This document shows, in pieces, positions 26,090 through 34,958 of a stretch of 64,000 nt of DNA. The notes beneath the pieces were generated by a model. It ran no database searches and was not told the DNA's origin. It saw nothing but the letters and a program-made list of their open reading frames with translations. How positions within the stretch are numbered: position 1 is the stretch's first letter; every line of letters starts with the position of its first letter. The position numbers and the translations under genes were made by a program. The DNA is from JAHBVL01 sp963712055 (lineage in GTDB: Bacteria > Chloroflexota > Chloroflexia > Thermomicrobiales > UBA6265), in assembly GCA_963712055.1 (NCBI GenBank), contig CAVQGN010000003.1, forward strand, positions 372,001 to 436,000, in the 5' to 3' direction.

Positions 26090-26854
26090 ATGATGTTTGA
26101 GGGCAAGACAGCGATTGTGACCGGAGCGGGATCGGGTTTGGGTGCGGCCAGCGCGATTGCCTTGGCTGAACACGGCGCGACCGTTGTCGTCACGGAGTTA
26201 CCGGACCGGCTCGACAAAGCCAACGAAGTCGTCGAGACGATCGAAGCAGCTGGTGGCTCGGCGTCGGCGATCGGGTTGAATGTGCTCGATCTCGGCAATA
26301 TCCAGTCCTGCGTAGCCGAAACGGTTGCCACCCATGGCCGGATTGATATCCTCGTCAACAACGCGGGGGTCAATGTCCGCCGCGATGCGTTCGAGGTCAC
26401 TGAAGCCGACTGGGACGCGGTGCTCGATGTCAACCTCAAAGGGGTCTTTTTCATGGCCCAGGCAGTTGGTCGGGTCATGCGCGACCAGGACCCGCAGGGT
26501 GGGTCGATCATCAATATGGCTAGCATCATGGGTCTGATCGGGTATTACCAGCGCGCGTCCTACTGCTCCAGCAAAGCCGGAGTGGTCAATCTCACCCGAA
26601 ACCTGGCCGTCGAGTGGGCGCCGAGCAAGATTCGTGTCAACGCCGTTTGCCCGACTTTCGTCGACACCGAATTGACCCGTCCGATGTTTGAAGCCCAACC
26701 CGAGTTTCTCGACGACATCCTGCGCCGCACACCACTCGGACGCTTGGCAACACCGGAAGAAATCGCGGCAACGGTGGTCTATCTCGCGAGTCCGGGAGCC
26801 GCTATGGTCCACGGACATGCGCTACCGGTCGATGGCGGCTGGACCGCAATCTAG
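26090..26854 (+). CDS. Short-chain dehydrogenase/reductase (sugar or oxoacyl type)
   Basis: A 254-residue classical SDR. The cofactor motif TGAGSGLGAASA lies near 11-22, NNAGVN near 88-93, a catalytic Ser sits in MASIMG, and the Tyr-Lys pair in ASYCSSKAG. The overall sequence resembles gluconate/2-keto-gluconate dehydrogenases and FabG-like reductases. Two tandem ATGs start the frame; AGGA is better spaced for the second (26093). Its position opposite a sugar importer and upstream of a sugar dehydrogenase favours a sugar or sugar-acid substrate over fatty-acid synthesis. This is contextual inference. Confidence 0.9.
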   Translation: MMFEGKTAIVTGAGSGLGAASAIALAEHGATVVVTELPDRLDKANEVVETIEAAGGSASAIGLNVLDLGNIQSCVAETVATHGRIDILVNNAGVNVRRDAFEVTEADWDAVLDVNLKGVFFMAQAVGRVMRDQDPQGGSIINMASIMGLIGYYQRASYCSSKAGVVNLTRNLAVEWAPSKIRVNAVCPTFVDTELTRPMFEAQPEFLDDILRRTPLGRLATPEEIAATVVYLASPGAAMVHGHALPVDGGWTAI

Positions 26855-26870
26855 AAAAGTGAGTCGTATC

Positions 26871-28025
26871 ATGAAAACCCATCCAATCATCCGGTGGTCG
26901 CTCGCCTCCGTTCTGCTGCTCCTATCCTTGGCCATCATCACTGATGCGGCGGATGCACAGGCACCGCCGTTCCAACTCGAACCGATTGCAACTGGATTCG
27001 AGCGTCCACTGTATGTGGCTGAATACCCCGGCCAGCCAGGACTCCTCTTCGTGGTCGAGCAAACAGGGAAGATCCTCCTCGTCGACAACAGCGAGACACT
27101 GGAAACACCGTTTCTCGACATCAGCGACCTGGTGACGGGTGGGAGCGAGCAGGGATTACTTGGACTGGCGCTCCATCCCGATTTCATCGACAACGGGCTC
27201 TTTTTCGTCAATTTCACGGATCTCGCTGGAAACACCAACGTGGTGCGGTATCGCGTGATGGAATCAGACCCGTTTCAGGCTGACCCCTCCACCGCGACGA
27301 CAATCCTCCAGGTCGAGCAACCAGCCCGGAACCACAACGGTGGTGGCATCGCCTTCGGCCCGGATGGATATCTCTATATCGGTCTCGGCGACGGCGGCAA
27401 TCAGGGCGATCCTGAGGGCAACGGGCAGAATCCAGGCACGCTTCTCGGCTCGATTCTCCGGATCGATATCGACAACACGAGCGCGGAAAAGCCATATGCG
27501 ATCCCGGCCGACAATCCGTTCGTAGATGACCCAACCGCGCAACCGGAAATTTGGTCGTATGGATTCCGCAACCCCTGGCGCTTCAGTTTTGATCGCGAAA
27601 CCGGTGATCTCTGGATTGGCGATGTCGGACAGAACAACTACGAAGAGATCGATCTCCAGCCTGCCGGCGATGGCGGGATGAACTTCGGTTGGAACCTCTC
27701 GGAGGGGGATAGTTGCTATGCCGTGGAAGACTGCGATACCGGCGAGTTCACCTGGCCCGAAGTGAGCTACTCCCACGATTTCGGCACCTCGGTGACCGGT
27801 GGCTATCTCTATCGCGGCAACGCCATGCCTGACCTGGTCGGGTCCTATCTCTTCGGCGATTTCGGCTCCGGGTTCATCTGGATCCACCAGCCAGGCGGTG
27901 AAGAATCCGTCACCCTCGGCCCATTCGACACCGGGATCAACATTTCATCCTTCGGCGAGGGACTCGATGGCGAACTCTTTGTGGTCGGTTATGACGGCAC
28001 GATCTATCGCTTGGTGCAGGCGTAG
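26871..28025 (+). CDS. Secreted PQQ-dependent sugar dehydrogenase (beta-propeller)
   Basis: A 384-residue exported protein of the soluble glucose/aldose dehydrogenase (YliI/Asd) family, a six-bladed propeller oxidising sugars with PQQ outside the membrane. A signal peptide ends near AADAQA (residues 1-28). Propeller signatures are NHNGGGIAFGPDGYLYIG, GDGGNQGDPEG and YGFRNPWRFSFDR, and TGGYLYRG is near the end. ATG 26871 is chosen because the signal peptide begins there; the open frame upstream belongs to the SDR region. It lies 16 bases after the SDR gene, so the two are probably co-transcribed. PQQ synthesis genes are not seen here. Confidence 0.88.
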   Translation: MKTHPIIRWSLASVLLLLSLAIITDAADAQAPPFQLEPIATGFERPLYVAEYPGQPGLLFVVEQTGKILLVDNSETLETPFLDISDLVTGGSEQGLLGLALHPDFIDNGLFFVNFTDLAGNTNVVRYRVMESDPFQADPSTATTILQVEQPARNHNGGGIAFGPDGYLYIGLGDGGNQGDPEGNGQNPGTLLGSILRIDIDNTSAEKPYAIPADNPFVDDPTAQPEIWSYGFRNPWRFSFDRETGDLWIGDVGQNNYEEIDLQPAGDGGMNFGWNLSEGDSCYAVEDCDTGEFTWPEVSYSHDFGTSVTGGYLYRGNAMPDLVGSYLFGDFGSGFIWIHQPGGEESVTLGPFDTGINISSFGEGLDGELFVVGYDGTIYRLVQA

Positions 28026-28129
28026 CACAAGGGTCAACGGGTCAGCGGAGGGTTCCAGAAAACTCGGCGTCTATACTCGCTTAGGCGAACCTGGCCTATC
28101 GACGACGCGACTCGGGCATTTCGAATTCC

Positions 28130-28900
28130 ATGATCAGCTTCACTTTTCTCGGTACCGGCACGTCCAATGGTATCCCGGTTATCGGCTGCACATGTGATGT
28201 CTGCTCGTCATCCGATCCACGTGACAGCCGCTCCCGGACCTCGGCCGTCGTCCGCTGGAACGACACGACGTTCCTGATCGACACCGCCACTGAACTCCGG
28301 TTGCAGGCCCGGGCTGCGGGGCTCGACCACGTCGATGCGGTGCTTTTCACCCATCCGCACGCCGACCACACCGGCGGCTTCGACGATCTGCGCCGGTTCA
28401 ATGAACTCTCTCAGTCTCACCTGCCGATCTACGCCAGCCCTGAAACTGCGGTCAGTCTGCGCGAACGCTATGCCTATGCATTTACCGATCACTTCTCGTT
28501 CTATGGGGGCAAACCCGATCTTGTGCTGAATGAGATCGATGGGCCGTTTACGATCAATGACCATCAGATCCAGCCTGTCACGGTCTGGCATGGAAAGATG
28601 CCGGTGACGGGTTTTCGCTTTGGCCCACTTGCCTATGTGACTGATGCCAAGATTGTTCCGGAGGAGACGATCGACGCGCTGCAGGGTGTTGAAGTACTGG
28701 TCTTGAATGCACTCAGGGAACGACCCCATCCTACCCATCTCAGCATTCACGAAGCGGTCGAGGTCATCCAACGAATTCAACCTCGCGCCGCCTATCTCAT
28801 CCATCTCTCCCATGAACTCGGTCATGCCAATGCACAAGCGCTGGTACCGGATTGGGTCACGATCGCCTGGGATGGCCTGATGGTCGAGATACCTGATTGA
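28130..28900 (+). CDS. PhnP-like metallo-beta-lactamase-fold phosphodiesterase
   Basis: A 256-residue hydrolase. The N-terminus FTFLGTGTSNGIPVIGC with CTCDVC resembles the PhnP/RNase-Z-like group, which carries a structural zinc site. The metal motif THPHADHTGG is near 73-82, and the later ligands lie in VTDAK and LIHLSHELGHAN. PhnP cleaves cyclic phosphodiesters such as cyclic ribose phosphates from phosphonate breakdown, but no phn genes lie here, so the native substrate is open. The stop overlaps the TTG start of the next gene by four bases, indicating translational coupling. Confidence 0.85.
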   Translation: MISFTFLGTGTSNGIPVIGCTCDVCSSSDPRDSRSRTSAVVRWNDTTFLIDTATELRLQARAAGLDHVDAVLFTHPHADHTGGFDDLRRFNELSQSHLPIYASPETAVSLRERYAYAFTDHFSFYGGKPDLVLNEIDGPFTINDHQIQPVTVWHGKMPVTGFRFGPLAYVTDAKIVPEETIDALQGVEVLVLNALRERPHPTHLSIHEAVEVIQRIQPRAAYLIHLSHELGHANAQALVPDWVTIAWDGLMVEIPD

Positions 28901-29847
28901 GCTCGCCGACCAGTCCGGAACTCGCGCCAGGATCTCCAGGTTTACGCTTCGGACCCGATCTCGCACTCCTGACCACCATTGGACTCTGGTCCTCGACGTT
29001 CATCGTGACCAAGGACCAGCTCGACCGGATATCGCCGTTTGCGTTTATCGGCGTCAGGTTCGGATTAATGATCGTACTGGCATTCGCCGTGCTCCTTCTC
29101 CGCTCGCGGTCACTTGATCAGACCTCGCCCGAACGGGCTGATCTGGTGCGCATCGCAATGGCCGGATTGACCGGCTACACCCTCTATCAGATCGGTTTTG
29201 TTTTCGGTCTCGACCGGACTTCGGTTTTCGCAGCCTCGCTTCTGGTTGCGACAGCTCCGCTCTTTACGCTTGTTTTTCTGTTCATCGCCGGCGAACGTCC
29301 GCCGGCTATCTCCTGGCTGGGAATGGCGATTGCGTTGGCGGGTGTGGCGATCTTTCTGCTCGACAAGCGAGGTGGCGAGCGGAGTCTCAGCGGCGACCTG
29401 CTCTGTATCGGCGCGGCCGCGTCGTTTTCGATCTACGGCATCATCAACCGCCCCCTCGTCACGAAATACCCGGCTCCAACCTATACCGCATACACCATGC
29501 TCTTTGGCTCGATCCCCCTTCTACTCTTGTCGCTCCCTTCGGTCCGGGAGCAGGATTGGGCGTCGCTCCCAACCAGCAGCTGGGTCGCCATCATCTACAT
29601 GGTCATCTTTCCGGTCTATATCGCTTACATGTTATGGAATTTCGGTATCGCTCGCCGAGGCGCGGCGATCGCATCCAGTTTCGGGATGCTGGTACCGGTT
29701 TTGAGTGGAATTCTCTCCGTAGTGTTTTTCGATGAGCAGTTTGGGATCGCCAAGATCGTCGGCGCAGCGTTGGTCATCAGCGGTCTGATCTTGATTAGAT
29801 TCGGTCCACTGTTGCATCAGCGCTATTCGGCGGGATCCACAATCTGA
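28897..29847 (+). CDS. EamA/DMT-family transporter
   Basis: A 316-residue membrane protein with ten predicted spans in two EamA repeats. The first repeat starts LLTTIGLWSSTFIVTKDQL; the second starts near LLCIGAAASFSIYGIINR and ends with FFDEQFGIAKIVGAALVISG. The family exports metabolites such as amino acids or nucleosides. It starts at a TTG overlapping the stop of the PhnP-like gene. Its last 25 bases overlap the 3' end of the convergent nadE gene. The substrate cannot be told from sequence. Confidence 0.88.
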   Translation: MSSPTSPELAPGSPGLRFGPDLALLTTIGLWSSTFIVTKDQLDRISPFAFIGVRFGLMIVLAFAVLLLRSRSLDQTSPERADLVRIAMAGLTGYTLYQIGFVFGLDRTSVFAASLLVATAPLFTLVFLFIAGERPPAISWLGMAIALAGVAIFLLDKRGGERSLSGDLLCIGAAASFSIYGIINRPLVTKYPAPTYTAYTMLFGSIPLLLLSLPSVREQDWASLPTSSWVAIIYMVIFPVYIAYMLWNFGIARRGAAIASSFGMLVPVLSGILSVVFFDEQFGIAKIVGAALVISGLILIRFGPLLHQRYSAGSTI

Positions 29848-31757
29848 TTGCCACCATTCCGGGTCCAGTTTGCGCTGGTGACCACCGGCAATTGCAGCGC
29901 TCGTTCCCGTTCGAGATCGAGGTTTCCGATATGAAGCGACAGCGGGGACTGGACCCATTTGTAGATCGACTGCAGAAAAAGGCGGACGAACTTCCCGACG
30001 AACGCGCCAATCTCATCTTGACGATACTCGGGGAACATCTCGGCAACCACAACTTCGACCTCTTCCGGCAGAAGTTTTTCGCCCGCGAACAGATAGAAAC
30101 AGGCATCGAGCACCGGGAACGGCATCAGTTCTGATTCACCGCTCTGATTCGGCGCCAATTCCGGTCCCGCGTCCTTGACCAGCACTGCCTGAATTCCCTC
30201 GTATCTCTCGACCTCGTAGATGTAATCCAGCAGGTACATCACCACCGTTTTCGGCACATTCGCCAGTACGGCCAACGCACCCATCAAATCACCGCCAATG
30301 GTGGTGTATCCGACCGCTTTCTCGGTCATATTGCCGGTCTGGAGAAAGAGTCCACCGGAGGAATTCGACCAGTTCCACATCCGTTGCGCTCGCAAACGCG
30401 CTTGAATGTTCTGTCGCGTGATCGCCGTGACCGTCTGATCGTCGTCGAGCATCTCGTCAACAACGGCTTCTTCGCGGGCGAATGCGTCGTCGATCGACAG
30501 AATCTTGAATGGCACCCCAAGATCCGCGCAAATCTGTTCCGCCCCACGCCTGGTCTCATCAGAAGAAAAACGGGACGGTTGGTAAAACGCCCGGATCAGT
30601 GAACCGGGATTCTCCGGTCGTGTTTTGCGGGCATATCGATGGGCGATCAAAAGGGTCAGCAGCGAATCACGCCCACCTGACAGCGAAATCCCAAGATACG
30701 AAAATGCGCCGGTCTTTTCGAAGTAATCCCCGATCCCCAGAGCCAGCGCGTCGAGAATATCTTCGCAGAGTGCCACTCGCGCTGGTCGTTCAACAGAACC
30801 GGACGGGAGAAAGAAACTCCGATGAGTCGGAACGGGATAACGCAGTTTCGCGCGGGAATCGGACGTTGAAAACTGTTCCGGTTGAACCAAAACGATTTCC
30901 GGCAGCACACCCTCCACGACATAGTCTTCCTGGTCCATCCGCCACGTCGTGTTTTCCGCCCGCAGGCGTAACGTGCGGTCGAGATCGACCGTGCCATGAC
31001 TAAAGCTTTCTTCGAAGCGGGCACCTTCCAGCATCGGTTTCCCGTTCTGGTTGATAAACCCACCCCCATCGAAGATCAACCCGTCGTTGGCGCCGAGGAG
31101 ATTGGTGTAGGCAATCGTGCACTGGTTGTCAGCCGCCCGGGTCGCGATCAACTCTCTCCGGGTCTGAACCACTCCTACCCGAAATGGCGACGCCGAGATG
31201 TTGGCGACCAATTCCGCGCCGGCATAGGCGCGACGCCGCAGAGGTCCATCAGCGCTCCAGATATCCTCGCAAACCTCGACCGCAATCAGCCCGAAATCGA
31301 ACTGAAATAGGAGATCTCCGAACGGCACGCCCTGGTGCTCCTCCCGGAGACCAGCATAGCCACGTGACATCGTCCGACCTTCATAGAAGATGTTGTAGGT
31401 TGGCAGTTTTTCTTTGGGAACAAGCCCCCGAATAACGCCACCCGCAACCACTGCGGCGCAGTTGTAGCGCAATCCCTGTTGCTGGATGACGACGCCGATC
31501 ACAAAAACGGTCGGAAAATGGCCAGTTCGCTCGGCAAAAGACTCGAGGGCCAACCACTGGCGATCGACGAACCCTTGCCATTGAACAAGGTCTTCAGGTG
31601 TATAGCCACCGAGCGTTTGTTCGGGGAAAAGACCGACCGTGACATCGGCGGCCGCCATCGCAGTGGCTTGCTCGACCGCTCGTTCGAGATTGGCATCGAA
31701 CGCCCCAACGGTCGAATTCACGTGCGCCAGCCCGATCTCGATTAACCTCACAGCCAC
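29823..31757 (-). CDS. nadE: Glutamine-dependent NAD+ synthetase
   Basis: Makes NAD from deamido-NAD, ATP and glutamine. The 644-residue two-domain form is present. The N-terminal nitrilase-like glutaminase (1-290) has the Glu-Lys-Cys triad in GLFPEQTLGGY, VPKEKLPTY and AVEVCEDIW. The C-terminal synthetase has LSGGRDSLLTLL near 360, then GNMTEKAVGYTT. The sequence has the long linker typical of the tuberculosis-type enzyme class. Two in-frame GTG starts lie six bases apart; the second is better spaced from GAGG. It ends overlapping the convergent EamA gene. Confidence 0.95.
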   Translation of the reverse strand: MAVRLIEIGLAHVNSTVGAFDANLERAVEQATAMAAADVTVGLFPEQTLGGYTPEDLVQWQGFVDRQWLALESFAERTGHFPTVFVIGVVIQQQGLRYNCAAVVAGGVIRGLVPKEKLPTYNIFYEGRTMSRGYAGLREEHQGVPFGDLLFQFDFGLIAVEVCEDIWSADGPLRRRAYAGAELVANISASPFRVGVVQTRRELIATRAADNQCTIAYTNLLGANDGLIFDGGGFINQNGKPMLEGARFEESFSHGTVDLDRTLRLRAENTTWRMDQEDYVVEGVLPEIVLVQPEQFSTSDSRAKLRYPVPTHRSFFLPSGSVERPARVALCEDILDALALGIGDYFEKTGAFSYLGISLSGGRDSLLTLLIAHRYARKTRPENPGSLIRAFYQPSRFSSDETRRGAEQICADLGVPFKILSIDDAFAREEAVVDEMLDDDQTVTAITRQNIQARLRAQRMWNWSNSSGGLFLQTGNMTEKAVGYTTIGGDLMGALAVLANVPKTVVMYLLDYIYEVERYEGIQAVLVKDAGPELAPNQSGESELMPFPVLDACFYLFAGEKLLPEEVEVVVAEMFPEYRQDEIGAFVGKFVRLFLQSIYKWVQSPLSLHIGNLDLERERALQLPVVTSANWTRNGGNQIVDPAE

Positions 31758-31800
31758 ACCTCACACAATCGCAAATGTCAGTGCAAGATTACCCGTATGT

Positions 31801-32691
31801 CTAGACAGTTTCGCGACTGCGCATGAGAAGAACCGGTGCGCGGGCCTGACGAACGAGTTTCTCTGCAACACTGCCAAGCAACCAACGGCCAATCCCGCCT
31901 CGTCCGTGACTGGTCATGACGATCAGATCACCGGGTTTTCCGGTGGCAAGAATTTCGTGAGCCGGGTCACCGGTCGGGACTTCGATCGCCGTCGGAATAC
32001 CTTCATCACGGAGCCTGGCCGCATGCTCAGCCAGATAACCGACCATAGCATGACCAACCGTTTCGGCCGATTCAGCATAGCTGGCAATTGGCGATCCGCC
32101 GGCGTGCACAGCAGCCTGGACCGCTTCGGCATCGAGCACCCGGATCAGCAGCATCGAGGCACCAAGATCGCGTGCGAGGTCTTCCGCAAATGCAAGCGCT
32201 TGCTCCGAGAGAGGTGAACCATCGAGTGCAATCACGATTCGGTTGATCGGCTCCGTATTGAGCGGATGATCGCCTCCACGGAGCATCAGCACTGGCGATG
32301 CTGCATGGCGAGCAACCCGGTCCGCCACGCTGCCATAGACTAACCGCCGACCGGATCCATACCCATGTGTCGTCATGACGATTAAGTCGGCGTCGTGGCT
32401 CGCGTCAACGATTCGCTCGGCCGGATCGCCAAACAGAACTGTTGTACGAACAGTGGTATTGCGATCACCGAGCGTTGCGGCCTTACCTGCAAGGTAGTCG
32501 AGTGCGGTTTTCTCGGCGGCAAGTTGCCACGTTTCACGATCCGCCGCCGACATGAACTGGGTCAATCCGTCGGGCTCTTCGACCGTCGCCAGGAGTTCGA
32601 TCTCGCTGGTTGGGAGTGAGCTCGCATAGTCGAGCGCCGCCGCTGACGCATCCGAACCATCGAGTGGAACCAGAATTCGTTTCAGCATCAT
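31801..32691 (-). CDS. Universal stress protein, tandem UspA domains (copy A)
   Basis: About 296 residues in two UspA domains (1-145 and 150-296), each starting RILVPLDGS or RIVIALDGS. The first domain has THGYGSGRRLVYGSVADR and the second TSHGRGGIGRWLLGSVAEK, fitting the G-x2-G-x9-G-S ATP-binding pattern. Such proteins bind ATP and support survival in stress or hypoxia; a specific target is unknown. Two ATGs lie side by side; the AGAGAGAGG ribosome site spaces best with the second (32688). Copy B lies 37 bases upstream and is clearly related, so they form a duplicated pair. Confidence 0.92.
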   Translation of the reverse strand: MMLKRILVPLDGSDASAAALDYASSLPTSEIELLATVEEPDGLTQFMSAADRETWQLAAEKTALDYLAGKAATLGDRNTTVRTTVLFGDPAERIVDASHDADLIVMTTHGYGSGRRLVYGSVADRVARHAASPVLMLRGGDHPLNTEPINRIVIALDGSPLSEQALAFAEDLARDLGASMLLIRVLDAEAVQAAVHAGGSPIASYAESAETVGHAMVGYLAEHAARLRDEGIPTAIEVPTGDPAHEILATGKPGDLIVMTSHGRGGIGRWLLGSVAEKLVRQARAPVLLMRSRETV

Positions 32692-32728
32692 CCTCTCTCT
32701 TTCAGTTCCACCGATTGTCGCCCGCCAA

Positions 32729-33676
32729 TCAACCGGCCTCTGTGAGCGTCTGCCGATCTTCGATTGGAACGAGAACAACCGGACTCTTGCCAGAGCGGAT
32801 CAGTTTCTCGGCAACACTCCCAAGCAACCACCGCCGAATTCCGCTTCGACCATGACTGGTCATAACAATCAGATCCCCCGGCTCCAATTCCGATTCAATG
32901 GCGTCAACCGTCGAGCCCGTGAGAATCGCAGTGGTGAAGGAAACGCCAGCGGAGCTGATCCCTTCAGAGGCGAGATCAAGTGACTCTCGCGCAGATGTTG
33001 TCATTTCGTCTTCGATTTCCTGGTAGAAGTCGGCAGGATAGTTGGAGACTCCGATTGGAGTTGGAAGCAGAAGATTGGCTGGATTGATAACCTCGACGAG
33101 ATGAATTGGCAGATTTTGGCGCTTGGCGATTGCTATCGCGAGAGGTAGCGCCTGCAGCGCATTGTCAGAACCATCAATCGGCACGACAAGCCGCTGCAGC
33201 GTTGGTGGCGAAGCAATGTCAGCGCCCTCTGTTTCTGGATGAACGATCAGCACCGGGGTACTCGATGCCCGGGCAATGCGATCCGCAACGCTTCCGAACG
33301 CCAGACGGCCAAGCGCTCCCCGCCCATGACTGGCGATGACGATGATCTCGGCACCCAGGTTCTCGGCCGTGTCCAGAATTCCGCTGGCCGGGTCTCCGGT
33401 AGCGACCTCAACGCTTACTGGAGACGTCACGATTGCGTTCCACCGTTCTGCGGTTTCTAACAAGAGCGCAGCTGCGGTTTCCTGCTCCATCGACAGAACA
33501 TCATCTTCTGTCGCCAGAACCGATCCCATGATGCCGCGGAGCGGTTCGGGCGTTGGCACAACCTGAAGAAAGGTCAGCCCCATTTCGTCACCGGCAACGG
33601 CCTGGGCAAACGGAATTGCCTGTTCGGCCAGCGGAGATCCATCAAGCGGTACAAGTACGGTTCCTTGCTCGGTCAT
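32729..33676 (-). CDS. Universal stress protein, tandem UspA domains (copy B)
   Basis: A 315-residue protein with two UspA domains (VLVPLDGSPLAEQAI at the start, LVVPIDGSDNALQAL near 160). ATP-loop patterns are present in both: SHGRGALGRLAFGSVADR and TSHGRSGIRRWLLGSVAEK. The C-terminal 40 residues are very close to those of copy A. ATG 33676 is preferred since GGAG lies six bases before it; TTG 33700 and ATG 33688 are alternatives. It is the first gene of the two-gene run. Confidence 0.92.
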   Translation of the reverse strand: MTEQGTVLVPLDGSPLAEQAIPFAQAVAGDEMGLTFLQVVPTPEPLRGIMGSVLATEDDVLSMEQETAAALLLETAERWNAIVTSPVSVEVATGDPASGILDTAENLGAEIIVIASHGRGALGRLAFGSVADRIARASSTPVLIVHPETEGADIASPPTLQRLVVPIDGSDNALQALPLAIAIAKRQNLPIHLVEVINPANLLLPTPIGVSNYPADFYQEIEDEMTTSARESLDLASEGISSAGVSFTTAILTGSTVDAIESELEPGDLIVMTSHGRSGIRRWLLGSVAEKLIRSGKSPVVLVPIEDRQTLTEAG

Positions 33677-33879
33677 CGATGACTCCATTTCCTCGCCCAA
33701 AGATTCAAATGAATCTCAATCGGCAGGCATCATCAGATGCCCTCAAGTGTCAGCATAGCGAATCGCCCGTATCGCTGTCGCAGCGAAGCACGGTTCCGCT
33801 ATCGCAGGAACGCAACAGTTGGCACTCTTCCCTCTGGTACCATCGCTCCGTCGAGTCTGCCCAAGATAGGAGTTGAGTG

Positions 33880-34947
33880 ATGGCCGGAATTGGCATCGAG
33901 TCGAAGATGTACGAAACAATGATGCGCCAACCGGATGACGCCCAGGAGTTGCTCACGTCCGGATGGGCAGACGCTAGCAGCGCGGCTGAGTCACTTTCCG
34001 GAGCGTCGCGAATCATCCTGACGGGGATTGGCACGAGTTTTCACGCGGCGCTAGTCGGTTCGTGGCTCTTGCGTGCGGCCGGTAGCGACAGCCGTGCAAT
34101 CAGTTCCTTCGATCTCGCCACCTTCCCCGACTCCTACCCAATCGGTGAATCCGACGCGGTGATCGTGATGGCGCACACAGGCGTCAAATCGTTCTCATCC
34201 TCAGCGCTTGAACGAGCGGTCTCCAGTGGCGCCACGGTGATCAGTGTTGGGAGCCAGACAGCCGAGCATCCCGGCTCATCCCAGATCCTGAGAACGGTTC
34301 CGAGAGAGCAATCGGCCGCGTACACAAGTTCCCATCTGTGCGCTATGACGGTTCTGGCTCAGATCGCAACCGCGCTCGGTGAGGAGCGAAAGCGGGCCGA
34401 AACCGCCGATTTCCGGAAGGGCTTGACTGCGCTACCCGAGCAGATCAACGGTGTCCTGGAACGGCTCGAGGAGATCGAACCCGCAGCCGCCTATGGAGTC
34501 GATCACCAGATCTATGCAACCGGAGCCGGACCCAACGAAGCGACGGCTCTCGAACTCGTCATCAAAGCCAGGGAAGCCGCGTATGCCCGCGTCGATGGCA
34601 TGGCGGCAGAGCAGTTTCTCCACGGTCCAATGGTGGCAGTCAATTCCGGCGACATGGCGATCGTCATTCAGGTCGCTGGAAACGCGTCCAAACGGGTCGC
34701 CGATATCGGACAGGTTCTCGATGGTTTTGGCGCTCGCCTCTGGCTCGTCGGCCAGGAGATCGAAGGAAACCCGGAAGCGGAAACGTTCATCCTGCCGACG
34801 CTCCCCGAGATCCTTTCGCCCCTGCTGACCGTCGTTCCTATGCAGATGCTCGCGTATGCCATGGCGACCCGCAAGAGTCTCGATCCCGATACATTCCGCC
34901 GTCACGATCCGGTCTACAAGAGTGGTTTCGATCGTCTCACCTTGTAA
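33880..34947 (+). CDS. Double-SIS-domain sugar isomerase/deaminase-like protein
   Basis: A 355-residue protein with two SIS domains, like the isomerase half of glucosamine-6-phosphate synthase or AgaS/FrlB deglycases. SIS 1 has ILTGIGTSFHAALVGSWL near 46-63 and VIVMAHTGVKSFSSSA, the phosphosugar loop. SIS 2 has IYATGAGPNEATALELVIK, and MAAEQFLHGPM carries the catalytic-loop Glu and His seen in GlmS. There is no glutaminase domain, so it may isomerise or deaminate an amino-sugar phosphate. ATG 33880 has TAGGAG upstream; a GTG sits three bases earlier. It is convergent with the PucR-type regulator. Confidence 0.85.
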   Translation: MAGIGIESKMYETMMRQPDDAQELLTSGWADASSAAESLSGASRIILTGIGTSFHAALVGSWLLRAAGSDSRAISSFDLATFPDSYPIGESDAVIVMAHTGVKSFSSSALERAVSSGATVISVGSQTAEHPGSSQILRTVPREQSAAYTSSHLCAMTVLAQIATALGEERKRAETADFRKGLTALPEQINGVLERLEEIEPAAAYGVDHQIYATGAGPNEATALELVIKAREAAYARVDGMAAEQFLHGPMVAVNSGDMAIVIQVAGNASKRVADIGQVLDGFGARLWLVGQEIEGNPEAETFILPTLPEILSPLLTVVPMQMLAYAMATRKSLDPDTFRRHDPVYKSGFDRLTL

Positions 34948-34958
34948 GCCCTGCTCAC

